From assembly GCA_963766935.1 (NCBI GenBank), contig CAVYBY010000003.1, positions 248,001 through 312,000 on the forward strand: a DNA stretch of 64,000 nucleotides, given 5' to 3'. Position numbers and translations under genes: made by a program. Each line of letters opens with the position of its first letter. Position 1 is the first letter of the stretch. A model generated the notes under the pieces. It did not search any database. It saw only the letters and a list, made by a program, of their open reading frames with translations, and was not told the DNA's origin. The stretch comes from CAVYBY01 sp963766935. GTDB lineage: Bacteria; Actinomycetota; UBA4738; HRBIN12. Positions 16,373 to 28,332 of the stretch are shown here, one piece after another.

Positions 16373-17423
16373 CAGCCGTCACCGCCGTCTTCCGCCGGGA
16401 CGGTCTCGGCCGTCGCGGGCTCCTCGACGGCCGGCTCGTCGGCCGCCGCCTCCGGAGCCGCTTCTGCCGCATCCGGGGCTGCGTCCGCTGCCGCTTCTGT
16501 GGCCACCCCTGGCTCTGTGGCCGCCTCTGGCGCCGCGCCTCCGGCGCCGCCGCCTCTGGCGCCGCGTCCGGCGCCGCCGTCTCTGTTGCCGCTTCTGGGA
16601 CCGTGGGCTCGGTGGCCTCGTCGGGCTCGGCGGGTGCCGCCGGCTCCTCCGGGACCTCCGTGAGGTCACGCGGGTCCGTGATGAGCGCGCCGGTCGAGGC
16701 CCCACCGCCGGCCGAGCGCCGGTCGCCCGTCGCCCGAGCGTGCGCGCGAGCGAGAGCTCGCTCCGTCTCCTGCTCCCGGTACGGAACCTGGTCGCCGTGG
16801 TAGACCCAGACCTTCACGCCGATCTGGCCGAAAGTGGTGCGCGCCTCGGCCGTGCCGAAGTCCACCTTGGCCCGCAGCGTGTGCAGCGGGACCCGGCCTT
16901 CCCGGTACCACTCCTTGCGTCCCATCTCGGCTCCACCGAGCCGGCCGGCACAGGCAACGCGGACGCCGAGCGCGCCGGCGCGCATCGCCGTCTGCACGGC
17001 GCGGCGCATCGCCCGCCGGAACGCCACGCGCCCGGCCAGCTGCTCCGCCACGTTCTGGGCAAGCAGCGCGGCATCGGTCTCGGGCCGCGACTCGCTGGCC
17101 GCCTGGTTCATGTCTTCGACCTTGACGTCGACTCGCTTGCGCGTGAACCGCTCGATGTCCTTGCGCAGGCGGTCGACCTCGGCGCCCTTGCGACCGATGA
17201 CGATGCCCGGCCGCGCGGTGCGGATGAACACCCAGACCTGGTCACCTTTGCGCTCGATGTCGATCGAGGAGATGCCGGCGCGAGTGAGCCGCGAGCGGAT
17301 GTGCTTGCGGATCCAGATGTCCTCATGCAGGTGCTCCGCGTAGTCCTTCCCGGCGTACCAGTTGGACTTCCAGGGGTAGATCACCCCGAGCCGGAACCCG
17401 TACGGGTTGACCTTGTGCCCCAC
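16372..17423 (-). CDS. rpsC: 30S ribosomal protein S3, frameshifted in its acidic tail
   Basis: S3 lines the mRNA entry tunnel and has helicase activity with S4 and S5. The start is a GTG at 17423 (GHKVNPYGFRLGVIYPWKS), one base overlapping rplV. The core to about residue 215 is complete, including the KH-domain GIVIGRKGAEVDRLRKDIE. After it comes an Ala/Glu/Pro-rich tail. At about 16533-16540 this composition leaves the S3 frame, which turns Arg-rich and has no stop until the end of rpmC. The same composition continues in the next frame to a TGA at 16372, which abuts rplP exactly. A single missing base explains this; with it restored the protein would be about 350 residues. Confidence 0.85.
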
Positions 17424-17767
17424 TAGGACTCCCCCCCGATCGGACGAACGATCAACGTCACGTGTGCGGTCCGCTTGCGGACCCGGGTCGCCCGCCCGTA
17501 GGCGCGCGGCCGGTACCGGCGAAGCGTCGGGCCCTCGTCGACCCACGCGCTCGCCACCCGCAGGTTCTCCGCCACGACGCCGGGCTGCTGCTCGGCGTTG
17601 GCCACGGCCGCATTGAGCAGCTTCGCGACGTCGCGCGACGCTCCGAGCGCCGAGAAGCGCAGGATGCGGCGGGCCTCTTCCACGTGCTCTCCGCGGATGA
17701 GGTCGATCACGCGGCGGAACTTCCGCGGCGACGTCCTCACGTATCGCATGCTGGCCCGTGCCTCCAT
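17423..17767 (-). CDS. rplV: 50S ribosomal protein L22
   Basis: L22 (114 residues) lines the nascent-peptide tunnel. It shows MRYVRTSPRKFRRVIDLIRG and the C-terminal hairpin ending RKRTAHVTLIVRP. A few residues (MEARAS) precede the usual start; the next in-frame ATG, seven codons in, is a possible alternative. It does not have the long C-terminal tail seen in mycobacteria. Confidence 0.96.
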   Translation of the reverse strand: MEARASMRYVRTSPRKFRRVIDLIRGEHVEEARRILRFSALGASRDVAKLLNAAVANAEQQPGVVAENLRVASAWVDEGPTLRRYRPRAYGRATRVRKRTAHVTLIVRPIGGES

Positions 17768-17768
17768 G

Positions 17769-18050
17769 TCAGCGAACCCCCGACCGTCGCTCGTCGCGGG
17801 CGTGGGAGCGGAAGATCCGGGTCGGTGCGAACTCGCCGAGCTTGTGGCCCACCATGGCCTCGGAGATGAAGATCGGAACGTGCTTGCGGCCGTCGTGGAC
17901 CGCGATCGTGTGCCCGATCATGTCGGGGACGATCGTGGACCGGCGCGACCACGTCTTGATGACGCGCTTGCCGCCCGAGCGATTCATCTCGTCGATCTTG
18001 ACCATGAGATGCTCGTCGACGAACGGACCCTTCTTGACGGAACGGGGCAT
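17769..18050 (-). CDS. rpsS: 30S ribosomal protein S19
   Basis: S19 (93 residues) lies in the 30S head with S13. It begins MPRSVKKGPFVDEHLMVKI and contains KTWSRRSTIVPDMIGHTIAV, both diagnostic. It lies one base before rplV and three bases after rplB. Confidence 0.97.
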   Translation of the reverse strand: MPRSVKKGPFVDEHLMVKIDEMNRSGGKRVIKTWSRRSTIVPDMIGHTIAVHDGRKHVPIFISEAMVGHKLGEFAPTRIFRSHARDERRSGVR

Positions 18051-18053
18051 CGG

Positions 18054-18884
18054 CTAGCCACGCCCCTTTCCGCGACGCCGAACGATGTACTTGGTCGACG
18101 CCTTCTTCTTCTTGCGCGTGCGGCCTTCCTTCTTCCCCCACGGGGAGGACGGATGGCGCCCGCCCGAAGACTTGCCCTCGCCGCCACCGAGCGGGTGGTC
18201 GACCGGGTTCATGGCGACGCCGCGCACGGAGGGGCGCCGGTTCTTCCAGCGGGAGCGTCCGGCCTTGCCGAGGGAGATGAGCTCGTGCTCGGCGTTGCCG
18301 ACCGACCCGACCGTCGCCTTGCAGGCCGCCGGGATGAGACGGGTCTCACCGGAGGGGAGACGCAGGGTGGCCATCGTGCCTTCCTTGGCCATCAGCTGGA
18401 CGCTCGCCCCGGCGGAGCGAGCCATCTTGGCGCCGGCCCCGGGCTTCATCTCGATGGCGTGGATCACCGTGCCGACCGGGATGTTCCGAAGCGGCAGGGC
18501 GTTCCCGGGGCGGATCTCCGCCCCTTCGCCCGACATCAGCCGGTCCCCGCGGGCCACGCCCTGCGGCGCGAGGATGTAGCGCTTCTCGCCGTCGGCGTAG
18601 TGCAGCAGCGCGATGCGCGCGCTCCGATTCGGGTCGTACTCGATGTGAGCCACCTTGGCCGGAACGCCGTCTTTGTTTCGGCGGAAGTCGATGATCCGGT
18701 AGCGGCGCTTGACCCCGCCGCCCTGATGCCTCGTGGTGATCCGGCCGTGCACGTTTCGCCCGGCCTTGTTCCGTCCCTTCGCGAGCAGCGAACGCTCGGG
18801 TGTGGCCCGCGTGACCTCCTCGAAGGTGGACACGCTGGCGCCGCGGCGGCCCGGAGTGGTCGGCTTGTACTTACGGATCGGCAT
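18054..18884 (-). CDS. rplB: 50S ribosomal protein L2
   Basis: L2 (276 residues) is needed for subunit joining and peptidyl-transferase activity. The C-terminal signature GVAMNPVDHPLGGGEGKSSG contains the conserved His near the catalytic centre. The N-terminus MPIRKYKPTTPGRRG is typical, and the length is standard. Confidence 0.98.
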   Translation of the reverse strand: MPIRKYKPTTPGRRGASVSTFEEVTRATPERSLLAKGRNKAGRNVHGRITTRHQGGGVKRRYRIIDFRRNKDGVPAKVAHIEYDPNRSARIALLHYADGEKRYILAPQGVARGDRLMSGEGAEIRPGNALPLRNIPVGTVIHAIEMKPGAGAKMARSAGASVQLMAKEGTMATLRLPSGETRLIPAACKATVGSVGNAEHELISLGKAGRSRWKNRRPSVRGVAMNPVDHPLGGGEGKSSGGRHPSSPWGKKEGRTRKKKKASTKYIVRRRGKGRG

Positions 18885-18892
18885 GACCTCTC

Positions 18893-19183
18893 CTAGCTCG
18901 CGCCTTCGAAGATCTCGATGGAGTCGCCCTCGGCGAGGGTGACGACGGCCCGCTTCTCGTCCGGCCGCTTTCCCTTGGTGAACCCGCGCCGTTTGGTCTT
19001 GCCCCGGCGCCGGAACGTGTTGACGGACACGACGCGCACGTCCCAGATGACCTGGACGGCTTCCTTGATCTCCGTCTTGTTCGCGCGCGGGTCGACGAGG
19101 AACGTGTAAGCGTTCTTCTCGATGCCCGCGTAGGACTTCTCCGAGACCACGGGCCGAAGGATCACGTCGCGGGGAGACTTCAC
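18893..19183 (-). CDS. rplW: 50S ribosomal protein L23
   Basis: L23 (96 residues) is at the tunnel exit and docks the signal-recognition particle and trigger factor. It begins KSPRDVILRPVVSEKSYAG and contains FLVDPRANKTEIKEAVQ. The GTG at 19183 overlaps the rplD stop by four bases. The frame upstream is open over rplD but does not resemble L23. Confidence 0.96.
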   Translation of the reverse strand: MKSPRDVILRPVVSEKSYAGIEKNAYTFLVDPRANKTEIKEAVQVIWDVRVVSVNTFRRRGKTKRRGFTKGKRPDEKRAVVTLAEGDSIEIFEGAS

Positions 19184-19818
19184 GCCGACTCCTCCCGCTT
19201 GCCCTCGAGGACGTCGAGCGCGGCCACCGTGAACAGAACGCGGTCGGCGAGCAGCAGGTCGTAGGTCCCGAGCCCGCCGGCGAACGCGACCTTGACGGAA
19301 CGGATGTTCCGAAACGACTTCTCGATGGCCCCGTTCTCTGACGGCTCGGCGAGCACGACGAGCACCCGGCCCACGAGGCTCAGCGCGTCGAGGATGGCGG
19401 CCGCGCGGCCGGTCTTCGGCTCGTCGAACGCGAACTCCGAGACGATCGCCAGCTTTCCGCTCGAGAGCGTGTCGGTGAGGGCCGAGCGGAGCGCGCCCTT
19501 GCGCATCTTCTTGTTGACCCGCTGGTCGTGGGAGCGCGGCTGGGGACCGTGCGCCACACCGCCGCCGGCCCACTGGGGCGAGCGGATGGAGCCCTGCCGC
19601 GCGCGGCCGGTCCCCTTCTGGCGCCATGGCTTGCGGCCGCCGCCGGACACCTCGCCGCGGGTCTTGGTCGAGTGCGTGCCGGCCCGGCGGCCGGCCAGGG
19701 CCGCCACCACGACCTGGTGCATGAGCGGCACGTTGACCTCCGCCTCGAACAGGCTCGCGTCGAGGTCGCGGCTTCCCGCGGTCGATCCGCCCGGCTCGAA
19801 GATGTCGACGCTCGCCAT
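19180..19818 (-). CDS. rplD: 50S ribosomal protein L4
   Basis: L4 (212 residues) forms part of the tunnel constriction and in some bacteria also regulates this operon. The tunnel loop GEVSGGGRKPWRQKGTGRAR is clear. The ATG at 19818 shares a base with the rplC stop (TGATG). Confidence 0.97.
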   Translation of the reverse strand: MASVDIFEPGGSTAGSRDLDASLFEAEVNVPLMHQVVVAALAGRRAGTHSTKTRGEVSGGGRKPWRQKGTGRARQGSIRSPQWAGGGVAHGPQPRSHDQRVNKKMRKGALRSALTDTLSSGKLAIVSEFAFDEPKTGRAAAILDALSLVGRVLVVLAEPSENGAIEKSFRNIRSVKVAFAGGLGTYDLLLADRVLFTVAALDVLEGKREESA

Positions 19819-20471
19819 CAGGACGCCTTCCCCGCCGGAACCTTGACGGCCGATCGCGCGAGGAGCAGCCCGCCGGCCGGCCCGGGAACCGCGCCCTTGA
19901 CGAGCAACAGGTTGCGTTCCGCGTCGGCGCGCACGACCTCGAGGTTCAGGATCGTGACCCGCTGGTTCCCGTGCTGGCCCGCCATCCTCATGCCCTTGAA
20001 CACGCGGCTCGGCGTCGCGCAGGCGCCGATCGCGCCCGGTGACCGGTGCTTCTTCTCGACGCCGTGGCTCGACTTCAGCCCGGAGAAGCCGTGACGCTTC
20101 ATCACGCCGCTGAACCCCTTGCCCCGGCTGACCCCGACCACGTCGACGACGTCGCCGGCCTGGAAGACGTCGGCCCGCAGCTCCTGGCCGGGCTCGTATC
20201 CGGACGCGTCGTCGGTTCGGAGTTCGACGATCGTCCGGCCGGGCTGGCCGCCGTGCTCGTCGAAGTGGCCCTTCATCGGCCGGTTCAGCTTGCGCTCCGG
20301 GATCTCGCCGCACGAGAGCTGCACGGCGTCGTAGCCGTCGGCGGCCTGAGTCTTGACCTGGGCGACGAAGCACGGGCCGATCCTGATGACCGTGACCGGG
20401 ATCGCCCTGGTCTCGTCGAAGATCTGCGTCATGCCCACCTTCTCGCCGAGGATGCCTTTGGTCGTCGTCAT
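19818..20471 (-). CDS. rplC: 50S ribosomal protein L3
   Basis: L3 (217 residues) starts 50S assembly and reaches the peptidyl-transferase centre. Its signature GKGFSGVMKRHGFSGLKSSH is complete. The N-terminus GILGEKVGMTQIFDETRAIP is typical. It follows rpsJ by two bases. Confidence 0.97.
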   Translation of the reverse strand: MTTTKGILGEKVGMTQIFDETRAIPVTVIRIGPCFVAQVKTQAADGYDAVQLSCGEIPERKLNRPMKGHFDEHGGQPGRTIVELRTDDASGYEPGQELRADVFQAGDVVDVVGVSRGKGFSGVMKRHGFSGLKSSHGVEKKHRSPGAIGACATPSRVFKGMRMAGQHGNQRVTILNLEVVRADAERNLLLVKGAVPGPAGGLLLARSAVKVPAGKAS

Positions 20472-20473
20472 GG

Positions 20474-20782
20474 TCAGAGCTTGATCTCGATGTCCACGCC
20501 GGCCGACAGGTTCAGTCGCTGGAGCTCCTGCACGGTCTTGGACGTGGCGTCCACGATGTCGATGAGCCGCTTGTGCGTGAGCATCTGGAAGTGCTCGCGC
20601 GAGTCCTTGTACTTGTGCGGGGAACGGATGACCGTGTAGATCGAGCGCTCGGTCGGCAGCGGCACGGGCCCGACGACCTTCGCGCCGGTCCTCGTGACGT
20701 GATCGACGATGTCGCGCGCGGCGGCATCGAGCATCCGGTGGTCGTACGCCCGGAGCTTGATTCGAATCGTCGGCCCTGCCAC
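20474..20782 (-). CDS. rpsJ: 30S ribosomal protein S10
   Basis: S10 (102 residues) is a 30S head protein and, with NusB, part of antitermination complexes; it also contacts NusG. It shows RIKLRAYDHRMLDAAARDIV and SPHKYKDSREHFQMLTHKR. The GTG at 20782 has GGGGAG about 7 nt upstream and gives the standard length. It heads the S10 operon, 19 nt after tuf copy 1. Confidence 0.96.
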   Translation of the reverse strand: MAGPTIRIKLRAYDHRMLDAAARDIVDHVTRTGAKVVGPVPLPTERSIYTVIRSPHKYKDSREHFQMLTHKRLIDIVDATSKTVQELQRLNLSAGVDIEIKL

Positions 20783-20801
20783 GTCGGCTCCCCTCTCGGC
20801 G

Positions 20802-22000
<1,199 letters not shown>

Positions 22001-22015
22001 CGCTCTTCTCGCCGG

Positions 22016-24172
<2,157 letters not shown>

Positions 24173-24233
24173 CACGCGAACCCCCATCGACGGGAAACCG
24201 GCCCCTGGGGGCCGGTTTGAACTTCCTCGTCCA

Positions 24234-24704
24234 TCACCACCGGTAGTGAGCGAATGCCTTGTTCGCCTCCGCCATCTTGTGCATGTCCTCGCGCCGCTTG
24301 ACCGACGTTCCGGTGCCGCCGGCGGCATCCATGATCTCGGCGACGAGACGCTCGGACATGGAGTTCTCGCGGCGCTGGCCCGAGTAGTTCACGAGCCACC
24401 GGAGCGCGAGCGTCGTGCCGCGCTGCGGCTTCACCTCGACGGGGACCTGGTAGGACGCCCCTCCGACCCGCCGCGACTTGACCTCGAGGAGCGGGCGCAC
24501 GTTCTCGACCGCCTTCTTGAGGGTGATCACCGGGTCGTTGGCCGTCTTCTGGCTGATCTGTTCCAGCGCTTCGTAGACGGTCCGCTCGGCCAGCGTCTTC
24601 TTCCCGTGGAGCAACACCTTGTTGATCAGCTGGGTGACGAGCGGGTTCTGATAGACGGGATCCGGCAGGATCTCGCGGCGTACGGCAGGGCCCTTGCGCG
24701 GCAT
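24234..24704 (-). CDS. rpsG: 30S ribosomal protein S7
   Basis: S7 (156 residues, the standard length) starts assembly of the 30S head and contacts the E site. It begins MPRKGPAVRREILPDPVYQN, and the central RVGGASYQVPVEV is typical. It lies three bases after rpsL and 61 before fusA. Confidence 0.98.
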   Translation of the reverse strand: MPRKGPAVRREILPDPVYQNPLVTQLINKVLLHGKKTLAERTVYEALEQISQKTANDPVITLKKAVENVRPLLEVKSRRVGGASYQVPVEVKPQRGTTLALRWLVNYSGQRRENSMSERLVAEIMDAAGGTGTSVKRREDMHKMAEANKAFAHYRW

Positions 24705-24707
24705 CGG

Positions 24708-25082
24708 TTACTCGCCGCCCTTCTTCGCGCCGTAGCGAGACCGGGCCTGCCGGCGTCCCCGAACGCCCGCGGTGTCGAGCGTGCCGCGAACGATCTTGTA
24801 TCGCACGCCCGGAAGGTCCTTCACCCGTCCGCCGCGCACGAGCACGATCGAGTGCTCCTGCAGGTTGTGTCCCACCCCCGGGATGTACGCCGTGACCTCG
24901 ACGCCCGACGTGAGGCGCACGCGCGCCACCTTGCGCAGAGCGGAGTTCGGCTTCTTCGGGGTGTTCGTGTACACGCGAGTGCAGACGCCACGCCGCTGCG
25001 GCGACCCCTTGAGGGCCGGGCTCTTCGTCTTTGTCTTCGGGGTCTTGCGACCCCTCCGAACCAGTTGCTGGATCGTCGGCAT
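24708..25082 (-). CDS. rpsL: 30S ribosomal protein S12
   Basis: S12 (124 residues) monitors decoding at the A site. The start at ATG 25082 (MPTIQQLVRRGRKTPK) is the family start; open frame further upstream is not S12. The streptomycin-relevant segments TPKKPNSALRK and GGRVKDLPGVRYK carry the wild-type Lys residues, so no target-site resistance is suggested. It heads the str operon. Confidence 0.98.
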   Translation of the reverse strand: MPTIQQLVRRGRKTPKTKTKSPALKGSPQRRGVCTRVYTNTPKKPNSALRKVARVRLTSGVEVTAYIPGVGHNLQEHSIVLVRGGRVKDLPGVRYKIVRGTLDTAGVRGRRQARSRYGAKKGGE

Positions 25083-25265
25083 GGCGTTGTCCGTCTGCGC
25101 TCTTTCGTTGTCAAACACCGGAGCCACGCGCGGACGCGAAACGCCGTCCGAGCGGGACCCGCGAGCCTGGTCCCCAGGCGCAGCACGAGATGCACCGCAC
25201 CCCGGGGATTTGCTGGCCGAACACGCGCGTTCCGACAGGCTCACCAGGCCGGAGCGCGACCAGCC

Positions 25266-25295
25266 AAGCTACTGCCCGCCGGACGGGGGCGTCAA
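25266..25295 (-). promoter_or_regulatory. Candidate promoter of the str operon (rpsL-rpsG-fusA-tuf)
   Basis: Minus strand: TTGACG (25295-25290), 18-nt spacer, TAGCTT (25271-25266). The predicted leader to rpsL is about 175 nt. A second perfect TTGACA at 25114-25109 has no matching -10. The boxes closely match the rpoB promoter candidate. Confidence 0.5.
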
Positions 25296-25358
25296 CCACG
25301 GGTGCCGTGCCGGGCGGAGGGCCCAGCCCATTGAAGACGCCATCCAACGTGCGCACGA

Positions 25359-25364
25359 TAGGGT
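25359..25364 (+). promoter_or_regulatory. Candidate -10 element of the inositol-monophosphatase-family gene
   Basis: TAGGGT lies 9 nt before the ATG at 25374. The start would be within about three bases of the ATG, so the transcript would be leaderless or nearly so. No Shine-Dalgarno sequence precedes the ATG. Confidence 0.35.
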
Positions 25365-25373
25365 ACCCGCCCG

Positions 25374-26237
25374 ATGGAGGCGACGTCGACCGAGCGGGCG
25401 CGGTTGCTCGACGTCGCGCGTCGCGCGGCGGCGCTCGGCGCCGGTGTGGTACGCGCGTCCTACCGCACGAACGGGGCCGGTGACGCGTCCCCAAAGGGGC
25501 GGCCGGGCGACTGGGTCACGGACGTGGATGTCGCGAGCGAATCGGCCATCCGTGCGTTCCTGGAGACCGAGACACCGTCGATCCCGGTCGTGGGCGAGGA
25601 GGCGGGCGGGACACGGGCCCATCGACATTGGCTGGTGGACCCGCTGGACGGCACCACCAACTTCGTGCACGGGTTCCGGGTGGTCGGCGTCTCGGTCGCG
25701 CTGATGGAGTCGGGAATCCCCGTTGCCGGCGCCGTCGCCGCCCCGCTCCTGGGCGAGACGTACTGGGCCTCCGCCGGCGGCGGCGCCTGGGCCGACCGAG
25801 GCGCCGGTCCGGAGCCGCTGGCGGTCGCCGGCCGCGAACCCGGCCGGGCCGTCGTCGCGACCGGTTTCCCGTTTCGCCGCCACGACCTGCTCCCCGGCTA
25901 CTTTCGGACGATGGAGGGAGCCCTGCGCCGGTTCGAAGACCTCCGGCGGCCGGGTTCCGCCTCCCTCGACCTCGCCTGGGTGGCGGCCGGGGTCTTCGAC
26001 GGGTTCTTCGAGCTGGCGCTCTCGAGCTGGGACGTCGCGGCCGGCGGGCTGCTGATCCGCGAGGCGGGCGGCGTCGTCACGGACTGGGACGGCGGACCCG
26101 CGTGGCTCTCAGGCAACATCCTGGCCGGCTCACCGGCCGTCCACTCCGAGCTCGTACAGCTGGCAGAGCTCCGGACAGCGAACGAGGGGGACGATCCGCC
26201 CCCCTCGATCGAAGCTGCGCCGTCGGACGAGGTCTAG
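25374..26237 (+). CDS. Inositol monophosphatase family protein
   Basis: This 287-residue Mg-dependent phosphatase has the complete metal-binding set: GEEAGG, WLVDPLDGTTNFVHG and WDVAAGGLLIREAGG. Members hydrolyse inositol-1-phosphate, histidinol phosphate (HisN), 3'-phosphoadenosine phosphate or fructose-1,6-bisphosphate, and sequence alone does not decide which. It is one of the few plus-strand genes in the core region. It diverges from the str operon, and its stop codon overlaps that of the secreted-protein gene facing it. Confidence 0.9.
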   Translation: MEATSTERARLLDVARRAAALGAGVVRASYRTNGAGDASPKGRPGDWVTDVDVASESAIRAFLETETPSIPVVGEEAGGTRAHRHWLVDPLDGTTNFVHGFRVVGVSVALMESGIPVAGAVAAPLLGETYWASAGGGAWADRGAGPEPLAVAGREPGRAVVATGFPFRRHDLLPGYFRTMEGALRRFEDLRRPGSASLDLAWVAAGVFDGFFELALSSWDVAAGGLLIREAGGVVTDWDGGPAWLSGNILAGSPAVHSELVQLAELRTANEGDDPPPSIEAAPSDEV

Positions 26238-28183
26238 CCCGGCAGCCGGAACAGCCGCGTCGACCAGTTCGCGTAAAAGGTCCGAGTGAACCCGCACGTG
26301 GTGTCGTTGACGAACTGGTTGAACCCGCACCGTTGCGCGATGTACTCCGCCGCGAGCCAGAGCGACCCGCTGTCGGACACCGTCGCCGTCCCGTAGTCGC
26401 CCCAGCGCGGCCGGAACCCGCCCTCGCCGGTGCCGGTGAAGCCGTCGTCGGGGCCGAGGCCGAGCCCGCCGATCTGGACGGACGTGGGCGCATGCCCGGC
26501 CGTGAACGGGATGTACGCGGCCGTCGGATTGAAGTCCAGACCGCTCAACGTCACGCCGATCGCGCCCCGGCCGCTCGGTCCGATGGCGATCGAGGGGTAG
26601 ACGAGGTTGTTGCGCGCGACCGCCACGACGCCCTGCTGCTCGAGCGACGCCGTGTGGTACGACGGCGTGGGCCGCACGCCGAAGTACGCGATGCCGACCC
26701 GGCGATTGATGGGGGTCCACTTCCCGTTGCGGCTGTTGTAGTCGGCGGCCCCCTTTCCTTGCAGCTCCGTCGACGTCGTCAGATACACGACCCCGTGGTG
26801 CAGCCAGGCGCCGTAGAACTTGCCCGACCCGGAGTCGAGCGGGATCGGGCTCTTGATGAACTTGTAGTTGGTCCCGATGCAGTCCTCCCCGATGTTGACG
26901 CACTTGAGCAGCGGGGTCTTGCCCCCCATCTGCTGGGACAGCGGCGGCACGACGTAGTCGTCCGTCGGGACCTCCGTCTCGGTGAGGACCGGGTCCGGAT
27001 TCGCGGCGTCGAGCGTCGCGGTGTGGGTCAGCGTGTACAGGGACAGGGAATCCGCTGGGTCGGGCTCCGTGTACGGCGAGAGCGACATCCCGAAGTACAT
27101 GGTGCCGCCCGCGCGCGTGTCCCAGTCGGCCATCATCCCGTTAGCCGGCTGGAGCGTGTAGGCGACGTCGTCCGCCGCCGCGGAGAGAACGTTCTCGAAG
27201 TAGACCGAACCCGGCGTCGGGTCCCCCGCCTCCATGTCCGCCTTGGAGAACGCGTACAGCTGAGCGCCGTGGAACTCGCCGTCGCCGATGTTGTCGAACT
27301 CGTTGGTCGACATGTAGAAGCCGTTGGCGTCGAGCCCGGTCTGCGGGTAGTCACCGAAGCAGAACGTGCTGCTGCAGCCGTGGTCGGGAGTCCCGTTCTG
27401 CCCGTTGTTCGTGGTGTCGACCACGTACACGTTCCACGCCCCCAGCGGGTTGGCGGTGGTGCTCACCGCGACGAAGACACTCGTCGGGCCCGAGAAGTCG
27501 CCGGTCTCCGGATCGAGGTCGTTCTCGTCCGAGGTCACGAACCAGCGGCGCCCCTCAGGGTCGTACAGACAGGAGACGTCGAACATGAGCGGCCCGAACG
27601 GACCGTCGGGGCGGACGAACGACGTCGGAACGCCGAAGAACTCGTTGAGCGACAGACCGGTCGGCCCCGCCTGCGGGAACAGGGGCTCGCCCTCGATCAG
27701 CGGCGTGCCGTTCGGCTTGTACACCTGCAGGACCGAGTTGACGATCTCGAGCACCTTGCCGTTGCCGGCGCAGAGCCCCTGGTCCGGCGGCTCGCCTGAG
27801 AACTGGTTGCCGTTGTCGGAGTACCGGCTGTCGAAGTGGTTGAGGCCCTGGAAGGACTTGGTCGGCTTGCCGCTGCCGATGGGCACGCTCGGCACGCTGC
27901 GGACCGCCTTGCCTCCCTCGCCGGCCTCGTCGCCGAGCGCCGGCTCGTCGCGGAGCACCCGATGGACGTTGGGCAGATCCGCCAGCTCGGCCGCGAGGCT
28001 CCCAGCGCCCGAAGAAGCGGCGGCGCGCAGAGCTCCGCTGGCCGATGGGTTGACTCGATGCAGCAGCCGGATCGGCGCCGCTCGGCGCCCGGTCGACCCT
28101 GAAGCGGCACCCCCCTCGGTGGTCAACACGGATAGAACCATCAGACATGCGACGAACAACGCCGCCATTCGTCCACGACTCAT
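26234..28183 (-). CDS. Large secreted protein of unknown function
   Basis: The ATG at 28183 gives 649 residues beginning MSRGRMAALFVACLMVLSVL, a clear Sec signal peptide ending near GGAASG. An in-frame start 12 codons upstream would hide that signal. The mature part is rich in Gly, Asp, Asn and aromatic residues, with several Cys (FDVSCLYDPEGRRWFV, CSSTFCFGDYPQTG, KCVNIGEDC, QRCGF), which suits an exported beta-rich, possibly propeller-like protein with disulfides. I recognise no catalytic motif. It lies just downstream of rpoC with its own promoter-like sequence and overlaps the stop of the facing phosphatase gene. Confidence 0.8.
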   Translation of the reverse strand: MSRGRMAALFVACLMVLSVLTTEGGAASGSTGRRAAPIRLLHRVNPSASGALRAAASSGAGSLAAELADLPNVHRVLRDEPALGDEAGEGGKAVRSVPSVPIGSGKPTKSFQGLNHFDSRYSDNGNQFSGEPPDQGLCAGNGKVLEIVNSVLQVYKPNGTPLIEGEPLFPQAGPTGLSLNEFFGVPTSFVRPDGPFGPLMFDVSCLYDPEGRRWFVTSDENDLDPETGDFSGPTSVFVAVSTTANPLGAWNVYVVDTTNNGQNGTPDHGCSSTFCFGDYPQTGLDANGFYMSTNEFDNIGDGEFHGAQLYAFSKADMEAGDPTPGSVYFENVLSAAADDVAYTLQPANGMMADWDTRAGGTMYFGMSLSPYTEPDPADSLSLYTLTHTATLDAANPDPVLTETEVPTDDYVVPPLSQQMGGKTPLLKCVNIGEDCIGTNYKFIKSPIPLDSGSGKFYGAWLHHGVVYLTTSTELQGKGAADYNSRNGKWTPINRRVGIAYFGVRPTPSYHTASLEQQGVVAVARNNLVYPSIAIGPSGRGAIGVTLSGLDFNPTAAYIPFTAGHAPTSVQIGGLGLGPDDGFTGTGEGGFRPRWGDYGTATVSDSGSLWLAAEYIAQRCGFNQFVNDTTCGFTRTFYANWSTRLFRLPG

Positions 28184-28242
28184 CTTCGCCCCCCCGGCAT
28201 CGACGGGAAGCGGCGCCACCCGGGCCGCCTCATGCGTCGATC

Positions 28243-28272
28243 AATGTAGGCGGGTTGGCCCCCCAAGGGCAA
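28243..28272 (-). promoter_or_regulatory. Candidate promoter of the secreted-protein gene
   Basis: Minus strand: TTGCCC (28272-28267), 18-nt spacer, TACATT (28248-28243). The predicted start is about 50 nt before the ATG at 28183, which has a GGGGGG ribosome-binding site. Confidence 0.4.
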
Positions 28273-28292
28273 CACGGCTGCTCAGCCCGCTT

Positions 28293-28312
28293 CCGGCGTC
28301 ACCGGCCGCCGG
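28293..28312 (-). terminator. Possible hairpin terminator after rpoC
   Basis: CCGGCG and CGCCGG form a 6-bp all-GC stem with an 8-nt loop, 20 nt after the rpoC stop. No U-run follows, so it may only be a 3'-end-stabilising hairpin. Confidence 0.25.
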
Positions 28313-28332
28313 CGCAAACCCCGGGTCGGTCG

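Noticed and set aside
15696..17546. Apparent S3-L29 fusion in one continuous frame
   Set aside because: The middle part runs through rplP in the wrong frame. A one-base loss in the rpsC tail explains it, and L29 has its own start at 15950.
25109..25114. Perfect TTGACA as the rpsL promoter -35
   Set aside because: No TANNNT lies at a suitable distance, and the TTGACG/TAGCTT pair further upstream fits better.
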